Shown here piece after piece: positions 18,419 through 25,912 of a stretch of DNA of 64,000 bases (its first letter is position 1; every line of letters starts with the position of its first letter). Source of the stretch: Streptomyces sp. S4.7 (GTDB taxonomy: Bacteria > Actinomycetota > Actinomycetes > Streptomycetales > Streptomycetaceae); contig NZ_CP048397.1 in NCBI RefSeq assembly GCF_010384365.1, positions 6,696,001 to 6,760,000 of the forward strand. The letters run 5' to 3'. A program made the position numbers and the translations under genes. A model generated the notes under the pieces. That model saw only the letters and a list, made by a program, of their open reading frames with translations. It was not told the origin of the DNA and did not search any database.

Positions 18419-19560
18419 AGATCGTATCCGTGGAGACGTTCCTCGTGCCGCCCCGCTGGCTGTTCTGCCGGATCGAGACGGACGACGGCACCGTCGGCTG
18501 GGGCGAACCCGTCGTCGAGGGCAGGGCGGAGGTCGTGCGGGCGGCGGTGGACGTACTCGCCGAGTACCTCGTCGGCCAGGACCCGCTGCGGATCCAGGAC
18601 CACTGGCAGGTCATGACCAAGGGCGGCTTCTACCGGGGCGTCCCGGTGCTCTCCAGCGCCGTCGCCGGGGTCGACCAGGCGCTGTGGGACATCGCGGGCA
18701 AGACGTACGGCGCCCCCGTGCACGCCCTGCTCGGCGGCCCCGTCAGGGATCAGGTGCGGGTGTACGCGTGGGTCGGCGGCGACGAACCCGCCCGGCTCAC
18801 CGACGAGGTCACCGCCCAGGTCGAGGCGGGCTTCACCGCGGTGAAGATGAACGCCGCCGGGCGTACGTCCCCGATCACCAGCCCCGCCGAGACCGCTGCC
18901 GTGGTCGAGCGGGTCGCGGCGGCGCGCGCCGTTCTCGGCCCGGACCGGGATGTCGCCGTCGACTTCCACGGCCGGTTCAGCGCCGCGGGCGCCCGCCGCG
19001 TACTGACCGAACTCGCCCCGCTGCACCCGCTGTTCGTGGAGGAGCCGCTGCTGCCCGAGCACGGGCATCTGCTGGCCGGGCTGATCGCGTCCAGTCCCGT
19101 GCCCGTCGCGACCGGTGAACGGCTCTACGGACGGGCCGAGTTCCTGCCCGCGCTCGCCGCCGGGATCGCCGTGGCCCAGCCCGACCTCTCGCACGCCGGG
19201 GGCATATCGGAGGTGCACCGCATCGCCTCGTTCGCCGACACCTACGGCGCGCAGCTCGCACCGCACTGCCCGCTCGGCCCGATCGCGCTGGCCGCCGGTC
19301 TGCAAATCGCCTTCTGCACACCGAACTTCCTCATCCAGGAGCAGAGCAGGGGCCTGCACTACAACAAGGACGCCGACCTGCTGTCGTACGTCCTGGACAC
19401 CGAGCCGTTCCGCTTCGTCGACGGCCGCGCGCACCGCACCGATCTGCCGGGGCTCGGCGTCACGGTCGACGAGAACGCCGTACGCGCCGCCGACCGGACC
19501 GGGCACGCCTGGCGCAACCCGGTCTGGCGCCACGACGACGGCTCCTTCGCCGAATGGTGA
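18415..19560 (+). CDS. dgoD: D-galactonate dehydratase
   Basis: A 381-residue enolase-superfamily enzyme that dehydrates D-galactonate to 2-keto-3-deoxy-galactonate in the DeLey-Doudoroff galactose pathway. It aligns along its length with E. coli DgoD as I recall it: PPRWLFCRIETDDGTVGWGE near the start, GFYRGVPVLSSAVAGVDQALWDI, metal ligands in VDFHGR, VEEPLLPEH and TGERLYGR, the catalytic His in APHCPLGPIALA, and WRNPVWRHDDGSFAEW at the end. The GTG start overlaps the stop of the FCD remnant. Partner genes for KDGal kinase and aldolase are not in the window, so the pathway is incomplete here. Confidence 0.93.
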   Translation: MKIVSVETFLVPPRWLFCRIETDDGTVGWGEPVVEGRAEVVRAAVDVLAEYLVGQDPLRIQDHWQVMTKGGFYRGVPVLSSAVAGVDQALWDIAGKTYGAPVHALLGGPVRDQVRVYAWVGGDEPARLTDEVTAQVEAGFTAVKMNAAGRTSPITSPAETAAVVERVAAARAVLGPDRDVAVDFHGRFSAAGARRVLTELAPLHPLFVEEPLLPEHGHLLAGLIASSPVPVATGERLYGRAEFLPALAAGIAVAQPDLSHAGGISEVHRIASFADTYGAQLAPHCPLGPIALAAGLQIAFCTPNFLIQEQSRGLHYNKDADLLSYVLDTEPFRFVDGRAHRTDLPGLGVTVDENAVRAADRTGHAWRNPVWRHDDGSFAEW

Positions 19561-19747
19561 GCCGACCGCCCGCCGGGCCCCTCGCTCCCGGCCCGGCGCT
19601 CGCCGTCACCACCGACCTCGCGCACGGCGGGCGCCGGACCGGACACGGGAACTGCTGGCGGCCGACGAGACGGTCTGGAACACGCTCTCCGTATGACGCG
19701 CCGCCCTTGGGGCGCGCTGCCCGAGACGGGACGCGCTCCTTCCACCA

Positions 19748-19772
19748 AGAGGCCGGGGGATCGCCGGCCTCT
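19748..19772. terminator. Bidirectional hairpin between dgoD and the hypothetical gene
   Basis: A 9-bp stem AGAGGCCGG/CCGGCCTCT (19748-19756 with 19764-19772) with CTT after it. It serves the convergent genes ending at 19560 and 19787. The preceding stretch (about 19640-19696) encodes a C-terminus-like RELLAADETVWNTLSV in frame 2 with no start, possibly another gene remnant. Confidence 0.65.
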
Positions 19773-19786
19773 CTTGAGGAGGCCGT

Positions 19787-20209
19787 TCAGCCGCGCTGCC
19801 GTACCGGGATCTCTCCCTGACGCCGCGGCTCCCACATCGGCGTCGTCCCCGTGAGCTGACAGACCATGAGATAGAAGGGGATCGGCGGGGTGTACGGCGT
19901 GGGGGCGTCCGGCCAGTGGATCAGCCGGGGCTGCTGGGCCGGGACCCGGGTCCCTGAGACGTAACGCGCGGGCAGCGGCCAGTCCAGTTCGAGGTCGGAG
20001 CCGGCCGGGACGATCCACCACCACCACTCGGTGTCGGCGAAGACGCAGCCGGTACTGGGGAGCCGGCCCATCAGCCGGAACCCGTGCCTCGCCGGGACGC
20101 CCACCGCGTCACAGCCGAGCGAGGCGGGCAGGGTCGGCGGCAGCGGCAGTTGCGCGAAGCCGCTCCGCTCCTCACGCAGCCCGCGGGCGAACCGGCGCAT
20201 CGCACCCAT
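19787..20209 (-). CDS. Hypothetical protein coupled to the HATPase gene
   Basis: A 140-residue soluble protein of unknown function with several Trp-rich stretches (EWWWWIVPAG) and a Pro-rich C-terminal half (DAPTPYTPPIPFYLMVCQLTG). It has no signal or membrane segment. The ATG at 20209 overlaps the stop of the upstream HATPase gene in a TGATG arrangement, so translation is probably coupled and the two products may act together. Proteins with this WWWW signature are common next to such HATPases in Streptomyces as far as I recall; no function is assigned. Confidence 0.75.
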   Translation of the reverse strand: MGAMRRFARGLREERSGFAQLPLPPTLPASLGCDAVGVPARHGFRLMGRLPSTGCVFADTEWWWWIVPAGSDLELDWPLPARYVSGTRVPAQQPRLIHWPDAPTPYTPPIPFYLMVCQLTGTTPMWEPRRQGEIPVRQRG

Positions 20210-20670
20210 CAACACGGTTGCCCCACCTCGTGCGGCAGCTCCGCCCAGACGACACGCCCGGCGCCGTAACCGGAGGTGTCGTGCGTCCCCCAGCAGCTGC
20301 TCATGGCGTCCACGAGGAGCAGCCCGCGGCCGCCCTCGTCGTCGGACACACGGTGCAGCTGAGGACCCGTGGGGCCGAACCCCTGGTCCTCGACGGCGAT
20401 GTGAAGGCGGCCGTTCTCTGCGCGCAATTCGCAGATGACATGGTCGCCGGGCGCGTGGACCACGGCGTTCGTGACCAGTTCCGAAACGATGAGGATCGCC
20501 GTTTCGAGCGTCTCGTCCGTGGTACCCCACCGGCCGAGCCGCGCCCGGGTGAGCCGTCTGGCACGACAGACCGACTCGGCGTGGGCGGGCAGTGCGAAAC
20601 CGTAGCGGCGGACAACGTTGCCAGGACACACGGTCATCAGTGGGGGGGTGAGCGCGTTACCAGGTGCCAC
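20209..20670 (-). CDS. RsbW-like ATP-binding (HATPase_c) regulatory protein
   Basis: A single-domain HATPase of about 150 residues, like anti-sigma factor kinases. It has the N box ELVTNAVVHA, the G1 box VEDQGFGP and the G2 box GRGLLLVDAM. Streptomyces encodes many such proteins; a few bind sigma or anti-anti-sigma factors. GTG 20670 or ATG 20637 could be the start; neither has a clear ribosome site. It is coupled to the downstream hypothetical gene and diverges from an XRE/DUF397 pair 200 bp away, the common three-part arrangement of developmental and antibiotic regulators in this genus. Confidence 0.85.
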   Translation of the reverse strand: MAPGNALTPPLMTVCPGNVVRRYGFALPAHAESVCRARRLTRARLGRWGTTDETLETAILIVSELVTNAVVHAPGDHVICELRAENGRLHIAVEDQGFGPTGPQLHRVSDDEGGRGLLLVDAMSSCWGTHDTSGYGAGRVVWAELPHEVGQPC

Positions 20671-20870
20671 GACCGATTCCTAACGGTGGGGAAGCAGCAC
20701 CGTGCGAAACCTCCGGGCGGAGCACGACAACTGCGTGAACTGGTTCACCGAACCACTCTCCACCCGTGCGAGACACTTGGCAAGTAGCACTGTGAAATTT
20801 CCAGAGTGCCGTGTTCTTACTGGCCAGGGCATGGCACACTGCTGGGAACCGTGCATGGGGAGGTTCCAAA

Positions 20871-21731
20871 GTGAGTGAACCGCGGTCTGCCCCGACCGTG
20901 GGACAGGTCGTACTCGGCAAACGCCTGATGGATCTGCGCGAGAGAGCCGGCCTGAAACGCGACGAAGCAGCAAAGCTTCTCCGGGTGGCGTCGGCCACTG
21001 TCCGCCGGATGGAGACCGCCGAGGTCACGCTCAAAGTCCCCTACGTGCAGGTGCTGCTCCGGGCCTACGGGGTCGGCGACGAGGAAGTGAACGCCTTCGT
21101 CGAGCTGACCGAGGAGGCCAACAAGCCGGGCTGGTGGCAGCGGTTCCACGACATCCTGCCGGACTGGTTCAGCATGTACGTCAGCCTGGAAGGCGCCGCC
21201 TCCCTGATCAGGGCGTACGAACCGCACTTCGTCCCGGGACTCCTCCAGACGGAGGGCTACGCCCTGTCGGTCATGCACGCCGGCGCCGTGGGGCAGGTCC
21301 AGCCGGACGCCATCGACCGGCACGTGGCACTGCGTATGCGACGCCAGTCCCTGCTCACGCGGTCGGACGCACCCAGATTGTGGGTGATCATGGATGAGAC
21401 GGTACTTCGCCGTCCCGTCGGTACGCCCGAGATCATGCGCGAGCAGATCGACCGGCTCATCGACGCGTCCGAGATGTCCAATGTGACGCTGCAGATCGCG
21501 GAGTTCTCCACCGGGCACCACCCCGGCACGTACGGGCCGTTCGTGCTCTTCCGATTCGCCATGCCCGAACTGCCCGACATGATCTACAGCGAGTACCTGA
21601 CCGGCGCCGTCTACCTCGACGCGCGTCCCGAGGTGGCGACCCACCTGGAGGTCATGGACCGCATGGCGGCTCAGGCTGCAACTGCACAACGCACGAAGGA
21701 GATCCTCAAGGATGTCCGCAAGGAGCTGTGA
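20871..21731 (+). CDS. XRE-family regulator with DUF5753 domain
   Basis: A 286-residue protein. An N-terminal Cro/CI-type HTH (about 10-70; LGKRLMDLRERAGLKRDEAAKLL over two helices) is followed by the DUF5753 domain (YEPHFVPGLLQTEGYA, RMRRQSLLTR, LWVIMDETVLRRPVG). GTG 20871 is chosen because GGGAGG lies eight bases upstream. It is immediately followed by a DUF397 gene with no gap. Members of this group (WhiJ-like) act with DUF397 partners in controlling development and secondary metabolism; the target here is unknown. Confidence 0.92.
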   Translation: MSEPRSAPTVGQVVLGKRLMDLRERAGLKRDEAAKLLRVASATVRRMETAEVTLKVPYVQVLLRAYGVGDEEVNAFVELTEEANKPGWWQRFHDILPDWFSMYVSLEGAASLIRAYEPHFVPGLLQTEGYALSVMHAGAVGQVQPDAIDRHVALRMRRQSLLTRSDAPRLWVIMDETVLRRPVGTPEIMREQIDRLIDASEMSNVTLQIAEFSTGHHPGTYGPFVLFRFAMPELPDMIYSEYLTGAVYLDARPEVATHLEVMDRMAAQAATAQRTKEILKDVRKEL

Positions 21732-21968
21732 ATGGATCCGATATACAACGGCATGCCCGCCACCGACCTCGGCGCCGAAGGCTGGCACAAGCCGTGGAGC
21801 GGCGGCAACGGCGGCAACTGCATCGAGGCCATGAAGCTGGCCGACGGCAGGGTGGCCGTGCGCCAGTCCAACGACCCTGACGGCCCCGCGCTGATCTACA
21901 CCCACGGTGAGATCGCCGCGTTCATCCAAGGCGCCAAGTCCGGCCAGGCCGACTTCCTGCTGACCTGA
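21732..21968 (+). CDS. DUF397 protein, partner of the XRE regulator
   Basis: A 78-residue DUF397 protein with the typical N-terminal W-KPWSGGNGGNCIEA, central VAVRQSNDPDGPALIYT and a final F-A-F-like pattern. The ATG directly follows the TGA of the XRE gene, so the two are translated from one message. DUF397 proteins probably bind or antagonise their DUF5753 partner (known for WhiJ-type pairs, inferred here). Confidence 0.92.
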   Translation: MDPIYNGMPATDLGAEGWHKPWSGGNGGNCIEAMKLADGRVAVRQSNDPDGPALIYTHGEIAAFIQGAKSGQADFLLT

Positions 21969-22151
21969 CCTGACCGACCGGACCGCACCGGTACGACCCC
22001 AACTGATCAGACGTGACTCGGTATGACGCGAACCGTTCGCCCGGATCGGCCGGATCCCGCCTGGTACGAGCCGATCAGGCCTGATCGGATCTGAACCCAC
22101 CTGTTCCTTGCCACTGTTCTTGTCAGCGACGTTGAGACTCATGGAGTGCAC

Positions 22152-22952
22152 ATGACCGGGCATGACCCCATCGACACCAGCAGGCCGCACCCGGCCCGGA
22201 TGTACGACTGGTTCCTCGGCGGCAAGGACAACTACCCCGTCGACGAGGAGATGGCACGCCAGCTCCTCGAACTCAACCCGCTCGGCCGCGAGATGGCCAA
22301 ATGCAACCGGGCGTTCATGCACCGGGCCACCCGCTGGCTCGGCGACACCGCGGGCGTGCGCCAGTACCTCGACATCGGTACGGGCATCCCGACCGAGCCC
22401 AACCTGCACCAGATAGCGCAGGAGGTCGCCGCCGACTCGCGCGTCGTCTACACCGACAACGACCCCATCGTGCTGCGGCACGCCGAGGCGCTGCTGCGCA
22501 GCAGCCCCGAGGGACTGACCGAGTACATCCAGGCCGACGCCCGCGAACCCGACAGGATCGTCGAACAGGCAGGCAAGATCCTGGACTTCGACAAGCCGGT
22601 CGCCCTGTCGCTCATCGCCCTGCTCCACTTCGTCCCAAACGAGGACGGCGCGCACGAGCTGGTGCGCAAGCTGCTGGAGCCGCTGGCTTCCGGCAGCTAC
22701 CTGGTGATCTCCCACGTCACGGGCGACTACGACCCGGAGGGCTCGGAGAAGGCCGCCGAACTCTACAAGGCGAAGGGCGTACCGCTCGCCCTGCGTTCGC
22801 GTGACGAGGTCGGGCACTTCTTCGACGGTCTGGAACTCGTCGACCCCGGGGTCTCCCTGGTGGCCGAGTGGCATCCGGAGCTGGGCGAGGTCGTCCCCGT
22901 ACCGGGCGACGGACTGATTCCCGGTTTCGTGGGCGTGGCTCGCAAGCCCTGA
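22152..22952 (+). CDS. DUF574 SAM-dependent methyltransferase-like protein
   Basis: A 266-residue member of the actinobacterial DUF574 family (Methyltransf_19). Hallmarks are RMYDWFLGGKDNYPVD near the N-terminus, the SAM-binding LDIGTGIPTEPNLH and VVYTDNDPIVL. The ATG at 22152 has GGAG five bases upstream (22143-22146); a GTG two codons earlier overlaps that site and is less likely. Substrates of the family are largely unknown. The gene stands alone and is followed by the inverted repeat GGCGCCGC/GCGGCGCC. Confidence 0.9.
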   Translation: MTGHDPIDTSRPHPARMYDWFLGGKDNYPVDEEMARQLLELNPLGREMAKCNRAFMHRATRWLGDTAGVRQYLDIGTGIPTEPNLHQIAQEVAADSRVVYTDNDPIVLRHAEALLRSSPEGLTEYIQADAREPDRIVEQAGKILDFDKPVALSLIALLHFVPNEDGAHELVRKLLEPLASGSYLVISHVTGDYDPEGSEKAAELYKAKGVPLALRSRDEVGHFFDGLELVDPGVSLVAEWHPELGEVVPVPGDGLIPGFVGVARKP

Positions 22953-23063
22953 CGGCCCGCAAGTTCTGACCGTCCGCGAGTCCGGCACCCGGCATTCGCG
23001 GGACGACAGGACACAGGACTCACACGGTCCGGATCGGCGGGGGTCCGGACAGGCAAGCGCGTC

Positions 23064-23096
23064 GGCGCCGCCGCACTCTCCGGGGTGCGCGGCGCC
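23064..23096 (+). terminator. Hairpin after the DUF574 gene
   Basis: GGCGCCGC (23064-23071) pairs with GCGGCGCC (23089-23096) across a 17-nt loop, 112 bp after the stop. It is a plausible terminator, without a U-tract. Confidence 0.5.
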
Positions 23097-23157
23097 GAGG
23101 CGTTTTCCGCACCCCTCCCCGTCCGTCCGCCCCTCCCCGGACGGGCACAATGTGCGG

Positions 23158-23616
23158 ATGGCCCGACGCCCCACACGCCCCACGGGCACCTCATCGAGCG
23201 CACGCGCCGCAGCGACCTCACGCGGTTCCCGGGACACCTCGCCCTGTCTGTGCGGACTGCCCGCCTCCTACGGAGAGTGCTGCGACCGGTTCCACGCCGC
23301 GACCGCCGCCGCCCCCACCGCCGAGCGTCTGATGCGCGCCCGCTACAGCGCCTTCGCGGTGGGTAACGAGCCCTATCTGCTGACCACTTGGCATCCCGCC
23401 ACCCGCCCGTCGCGGGTCGACCTCGACCCGGCGATGCGCTGGGCCGGCCTGGAGATCCTGGCCGCCACCGAGGGCAGCGCCTTCCACACCACGGGCACCG
23501 TCACCTTCCGCGCCCGCTACACCCGGCGCGGCGAGGAAGGCGCCCTCCACGAACGCAGCCGCTTCGAGCGGCACGACGGCGCCTGGGTCTATGTCGAGGG
23601 CACCCTCGTGGAGTAG
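23158..23616 (+). CDS. YchJ-family (UPF0225) protein
   Basis: About 152 residues. After a low-complexity Arg/Ser/Thr N-terminus, the SEC-C-like cysteine cluster CLCGLPASYGECC (about 32-44) begins the conserved region, followed by the NTF2-like YchJ domain (RLMRARYSAFAVGN, LTTWHPATRPS, SRFERHDGAWVYVEG). The cysteines probably bind zinc. The function of the family is not established. ATG 23158 and GTG 23152 are both possible starts. It is convergent with the ligase gene 14 bp away. Confidence 0.88.
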   Translation: MARRPTRPTGTSSSARAAATSRGSRDTSPCLCGLPASYGECCDRFHAATAAAPTAERLMRARYSAFAVGNEPYLLTTWHPATRPSRVDLDPAMRWAGLEILAATEGSAFHTTGTVTFRARYTRRGEEGALHERSRFERHDGAWVYVEGTLVE

Positions 23617-23630
23617 CGGGGCCCGCCGGG

Positions 23631-24695
23631 TCAGCCCGACGCCAGCACCTCGGCCAGGTCGTAGCGCACCGGCTCCTCCAACTGCGCGTACGTGCACTCC
23701 CCGGGCGTACGGTCCGGGCGCCACCGGCGGAACTGCGCCGTGTGCCGGAAGCGGTCGCCCTCCATGTGGTCGTACGCCACCTCGCACACCCGATCCGGCC
23801 GCACCGCGATCCACGACAGGTCCTTCTTGCCCGTCCAGCGGCTCGGCGCGCCCGGCAGCCTGGCGCTCTCGTGGGCCGACTCCCGTGCCCACGCCGCCCA
23901 CGGGTGCCCCTCGGTGGAATCCATCACCAGCGGAGCCAGCTCGTCCACCAGCTCGGCCCGGCGCTTCATCGAGAACGCGGCGCACACCCCCACGTGCTGG
24001 AGCGTCCCGGCCGTGTCGTGCAGGCCCAGCAGCAGGGAGCCGACGACCGGGCCGCTCTTGTGCAGGCGGTATCCGGCCACGACGACGTCCGCCGTCCGCT
24101 CATGCTTGATCTTGTACATGACGCGTACGTCGGGTCTGTACGGCAGATCCAGCGGCTTGGCCACCACCCCGTCCAGCCCGGCGCCCTCGTAGCGCCGGAA
24201 CCACTCCTGGGCCAGCTCCGGGTCCGTGGTGGCCGGTGCCAGATGAACGGGGGCCGAGACACCCCCGAGGGCGTCGACGAGCGCGGCGCGGCGTCCGGAC
24301 TGCGGGGTGGACAGCAGCGACCGGTCGTCCAGCGCCAGCAGGTCGAAGGCGACGAAACTCGCCGGGGTCCGCTCGGCGAGCGTCCGCACCCGCGAGTCAG
24401 CCGGGTGGATGCGCTCGCCGAGCCGGTCGAAGTCCAGCCGGCCCTCGTACGCGATCACGATCTCGCCGTCGATCACACACCGCTCGGGCAGCTCGCGCAG
24501 GAAGGCGGTGACCAGCTCGGGGAAGTAGCGGGTCAGCGGCTTGCCGTTCCTGCTGCCGATCACGACCTCGTCGCCGTCCCGGTGGATCAGCGCACGGAAG
24601 CCGTCCCACTTGGCCTCGTACTGCATACCGGGCGGGATTTTCGCCACGGACTTGGCCAGCATCGGTTTCATCGGAGGCATCACCGGCAGATCCAT
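23631..24695 (-). CDS. ATP-dependent DNA ligase (LigC/LigD ligase-domain type)
   Basis: A 354-residue ligase that seals DNA nicks through an enzyme-AMP intermediate. The adenylated lysine is Lys29 in EAKWDGFRA. Further nucleotidyltransferase motifs are visible: DGEIV, FVAFDLLAL, DGVVAKP and YKIKHERTADVVVAGYR. The C-terminal OB-fold domain follows. It lacks polymerase and phosphoesterase domains, so it is a stand-alone ligase. The ATG at 24695 has no ribosome site, but CACAAT lies seven bases upstream, so the transcript is probably leaderless. It diverges from a LigD-type polymerase gene 75 bp away, which points to end joining or ribonucleotide-tolerant repair. Confidence 0.93.
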   Translation of the reverse strand: MDLPVMPPMKPMLAKSVAKIPPGMQYEAKWDGFRALIHRDGDEVVIGSRNGKPLTRYFPELVTAFLRELPERCVIDGEIVIAYEGRLDFDRLGERIHPADSRVRTLAERTPASFVAFDLLALDDRSLLSTPQSGRRAALVDALGGVSAPVHLAPATTDPELAQEWFRRYEGAGLDGVVAKPLDLPYRPDVRVMYKIKHERTADVVVAGYRLHKSGPVVGSLLLGLHDTAGTLQHVGVCAAFSMKRRAELVDELAPLVMDSTEGHPWAAWARESAHESARLPGAPSRWTGKKDLSWIAVRPDRVCEVAYDHMEGDRFRHTAQFRRWRPDRTPGECTYAQLEEPVRYDLAEVLASG

Positions 24696-24770
24696 GCGTC
24701 CGATTGTGCGCGGGAGAAGGCCGGTCCGCCCGATGTGCGGGCCGGGGGAGCCCGGCCTACCGTGGCGCGT
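24696..24770. promoter_or_regulatory. Divergent leaderless promoters for ligase and polymerase genes
   Basis: Only 75 bp separate the two start codons. On the plus side TACCGT (24758-24763) ends seven bases before ATG 24771. On the minus side CACAAT ends seven bases before ATG 24695. This spacing is typical of leaderless mRNA, and neither gene has a clear Shine-Dalgarno. The -35 elements are not obvious. Confidence 0.5.
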
Positions 24771-25802
24771 ATGGCGAGCAAGGGCGCGGCGGTGGAGCTG
24801 GAAGTCGGCGGTCGGGCGGTGCGGCTGTCCAGCCCGGACAAGATCTACTTTCCCGATCGGGGCTTCACCAAGCTGGACGTCGCCCGGTACTACATCGCGG
24901 TGGGGGAGGGGATCACCCGCGCCCTGCGGGACCGGCCCACCACCCTCCAGCGCTACATCGAGGGCATCGGCGGCGAGTCCTTCTACCAGAAGCGGGCGCC
25001 CAAGAACCTGCCGGACTGGATCCCCACCGCCCGCATCGCCTTCCCCAGCGGACGCACCGCCGACGAGATCTGCCCCACCGAACCGGCCGCCGTGCTCTGG
25101 GCGGCGAACCTCGGCACACTGACCTTCCACCCCTGGCCCGTACGGCGCGGAGACACCGAGCACCCCGACGAGCTGCGCATCGACCTGGACCCGCAGCCGG
25201 GCACCGACTTCAAGGACGCCGTTGAGGCCGCGCACGAGCTGCACGGCCTCCTGGACGAGCAGGGCCTCCACGGCAGGCCCAAGACCTCCGGCGGACGCGG
25301 TCTGCACGTCTTCGTGCCGATCGAACCGCGCTGGACCTTCACCCAGGTACGGCGCGCCGCGATCGCCGTCGGCAGGGAGCTGGAGCGGCGCATGCCGGGC
25401 CGGGTCACCACGGCGTGGTGGAAGGAGGAGCGCGGCGAGCGGATCTTCGTGGACTACAACCAGACGGCGCGCGACCGCACCATCGCGTCGGCCTACTCGG
25501 TGCGCCCCAACCAGTACGCCACGGTCTCCGCGCCGCTGCGCTGGGACGAGCTGGACGACGTCGCCCCGCGCGACTTCGACATCATGACGATGCAGACGCG
25601 CTTCGCCGAGCTCGGCGATCCGCACGCGGACATGGACTCCGAGGCGTACAGCCTGGAGGGTCTGCTGGAGCTGGCGGCCCGGGACGAGCGGGACCACGGT
25701 CACGGCGATCTGCCGTACCCGCCGGACTACCCGAAGATGCCGGGCGAACCGAGGCGCGTCCAGCCGAGCCGCGCGCGACCCGACCCGCCGGACACGCCCT
25801 GA
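24771..25802 (+). CDS. LigD-type DNA polymerase/primase domain protein (NHEJ)
   Basis: A 343-residue archaeo-eukaryotic-primase polymerase of the LigD PolDom family. Visible motifs are the metal-binding RIDLDPQPG (DxD), TSGGRGLHVFVPI (nucleotide-binding SxGxxH-like) and VDYNQTARDRTIASAYSVR. It should fill gaps, with a preference for ribonucleotides, at DNA ends. The ligase activity is in the divergent neighbour, so the LigD functions are split. No Ku gene is in the window. The C-terminal about 35 residues are Pro/Arg-rich. Translation is probably leaderless. Confidence 0.93.
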   Translation: MASKGAAVELEVGGRAVRLSSPDKIYFPDRGFTKLDVARYYIAVGEGITRALRDRPTTLQRYIEGIGGESFYQKRAPKNLPDWIPTARIAFPSGRTADEICPTEPAAVLWAANLGTLTFHPWPVRRGDTEHPDELRIDLDPQPGTDFKDAVEAAHELHGLLDEQGLHGRPKTSGGRGLHVFVPIEPRWTFTQVRRAAIAVGRELERRMPGRVTTAWWKEERGERIFVDYNQTARDRTIASAYSVRPNQYATVSAPLRWDELDDVAPRDFDIMTMQTRFAELGDPHADMDSEAYSLEGLLELAARDERDHGHGDLPYPPDYPKMPGEPRRVQPSRARPDPPDTP

Positions 25803-25835
25803 GTCTTCGACCGCCGGACAGGCCCGGACGGCGAA

Positions 25836-25863
25836 GTGCCCCCTCCCGTAAGGGAAGGGGCAC
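25836..25863. terminator. Bidirectional terminator hairpin
   Basis: A 12-position stem (25836-25847 with 25852-25863, one mismatch) closed by a GTAA tetraloop. It lies between the convergent polymerase gene (ends 25802) and the cupredoxin-fusion gene (ends 25913). Confidence 0.85.
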
Positions 25864-25912
25864 CTCTTCGGCGGATCCTCCTAACGACGCGTCCCGCTGG
25901 GGACGCGCCGGG

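Noticed and set aside
20817..23237. A long minus-strand open frame under the XRE, DUF397 and DUF574 genes
   Set aside because: Composition is typical of an antisense shadow, and the plus-strand genes have clear family matches and ribosome sites.
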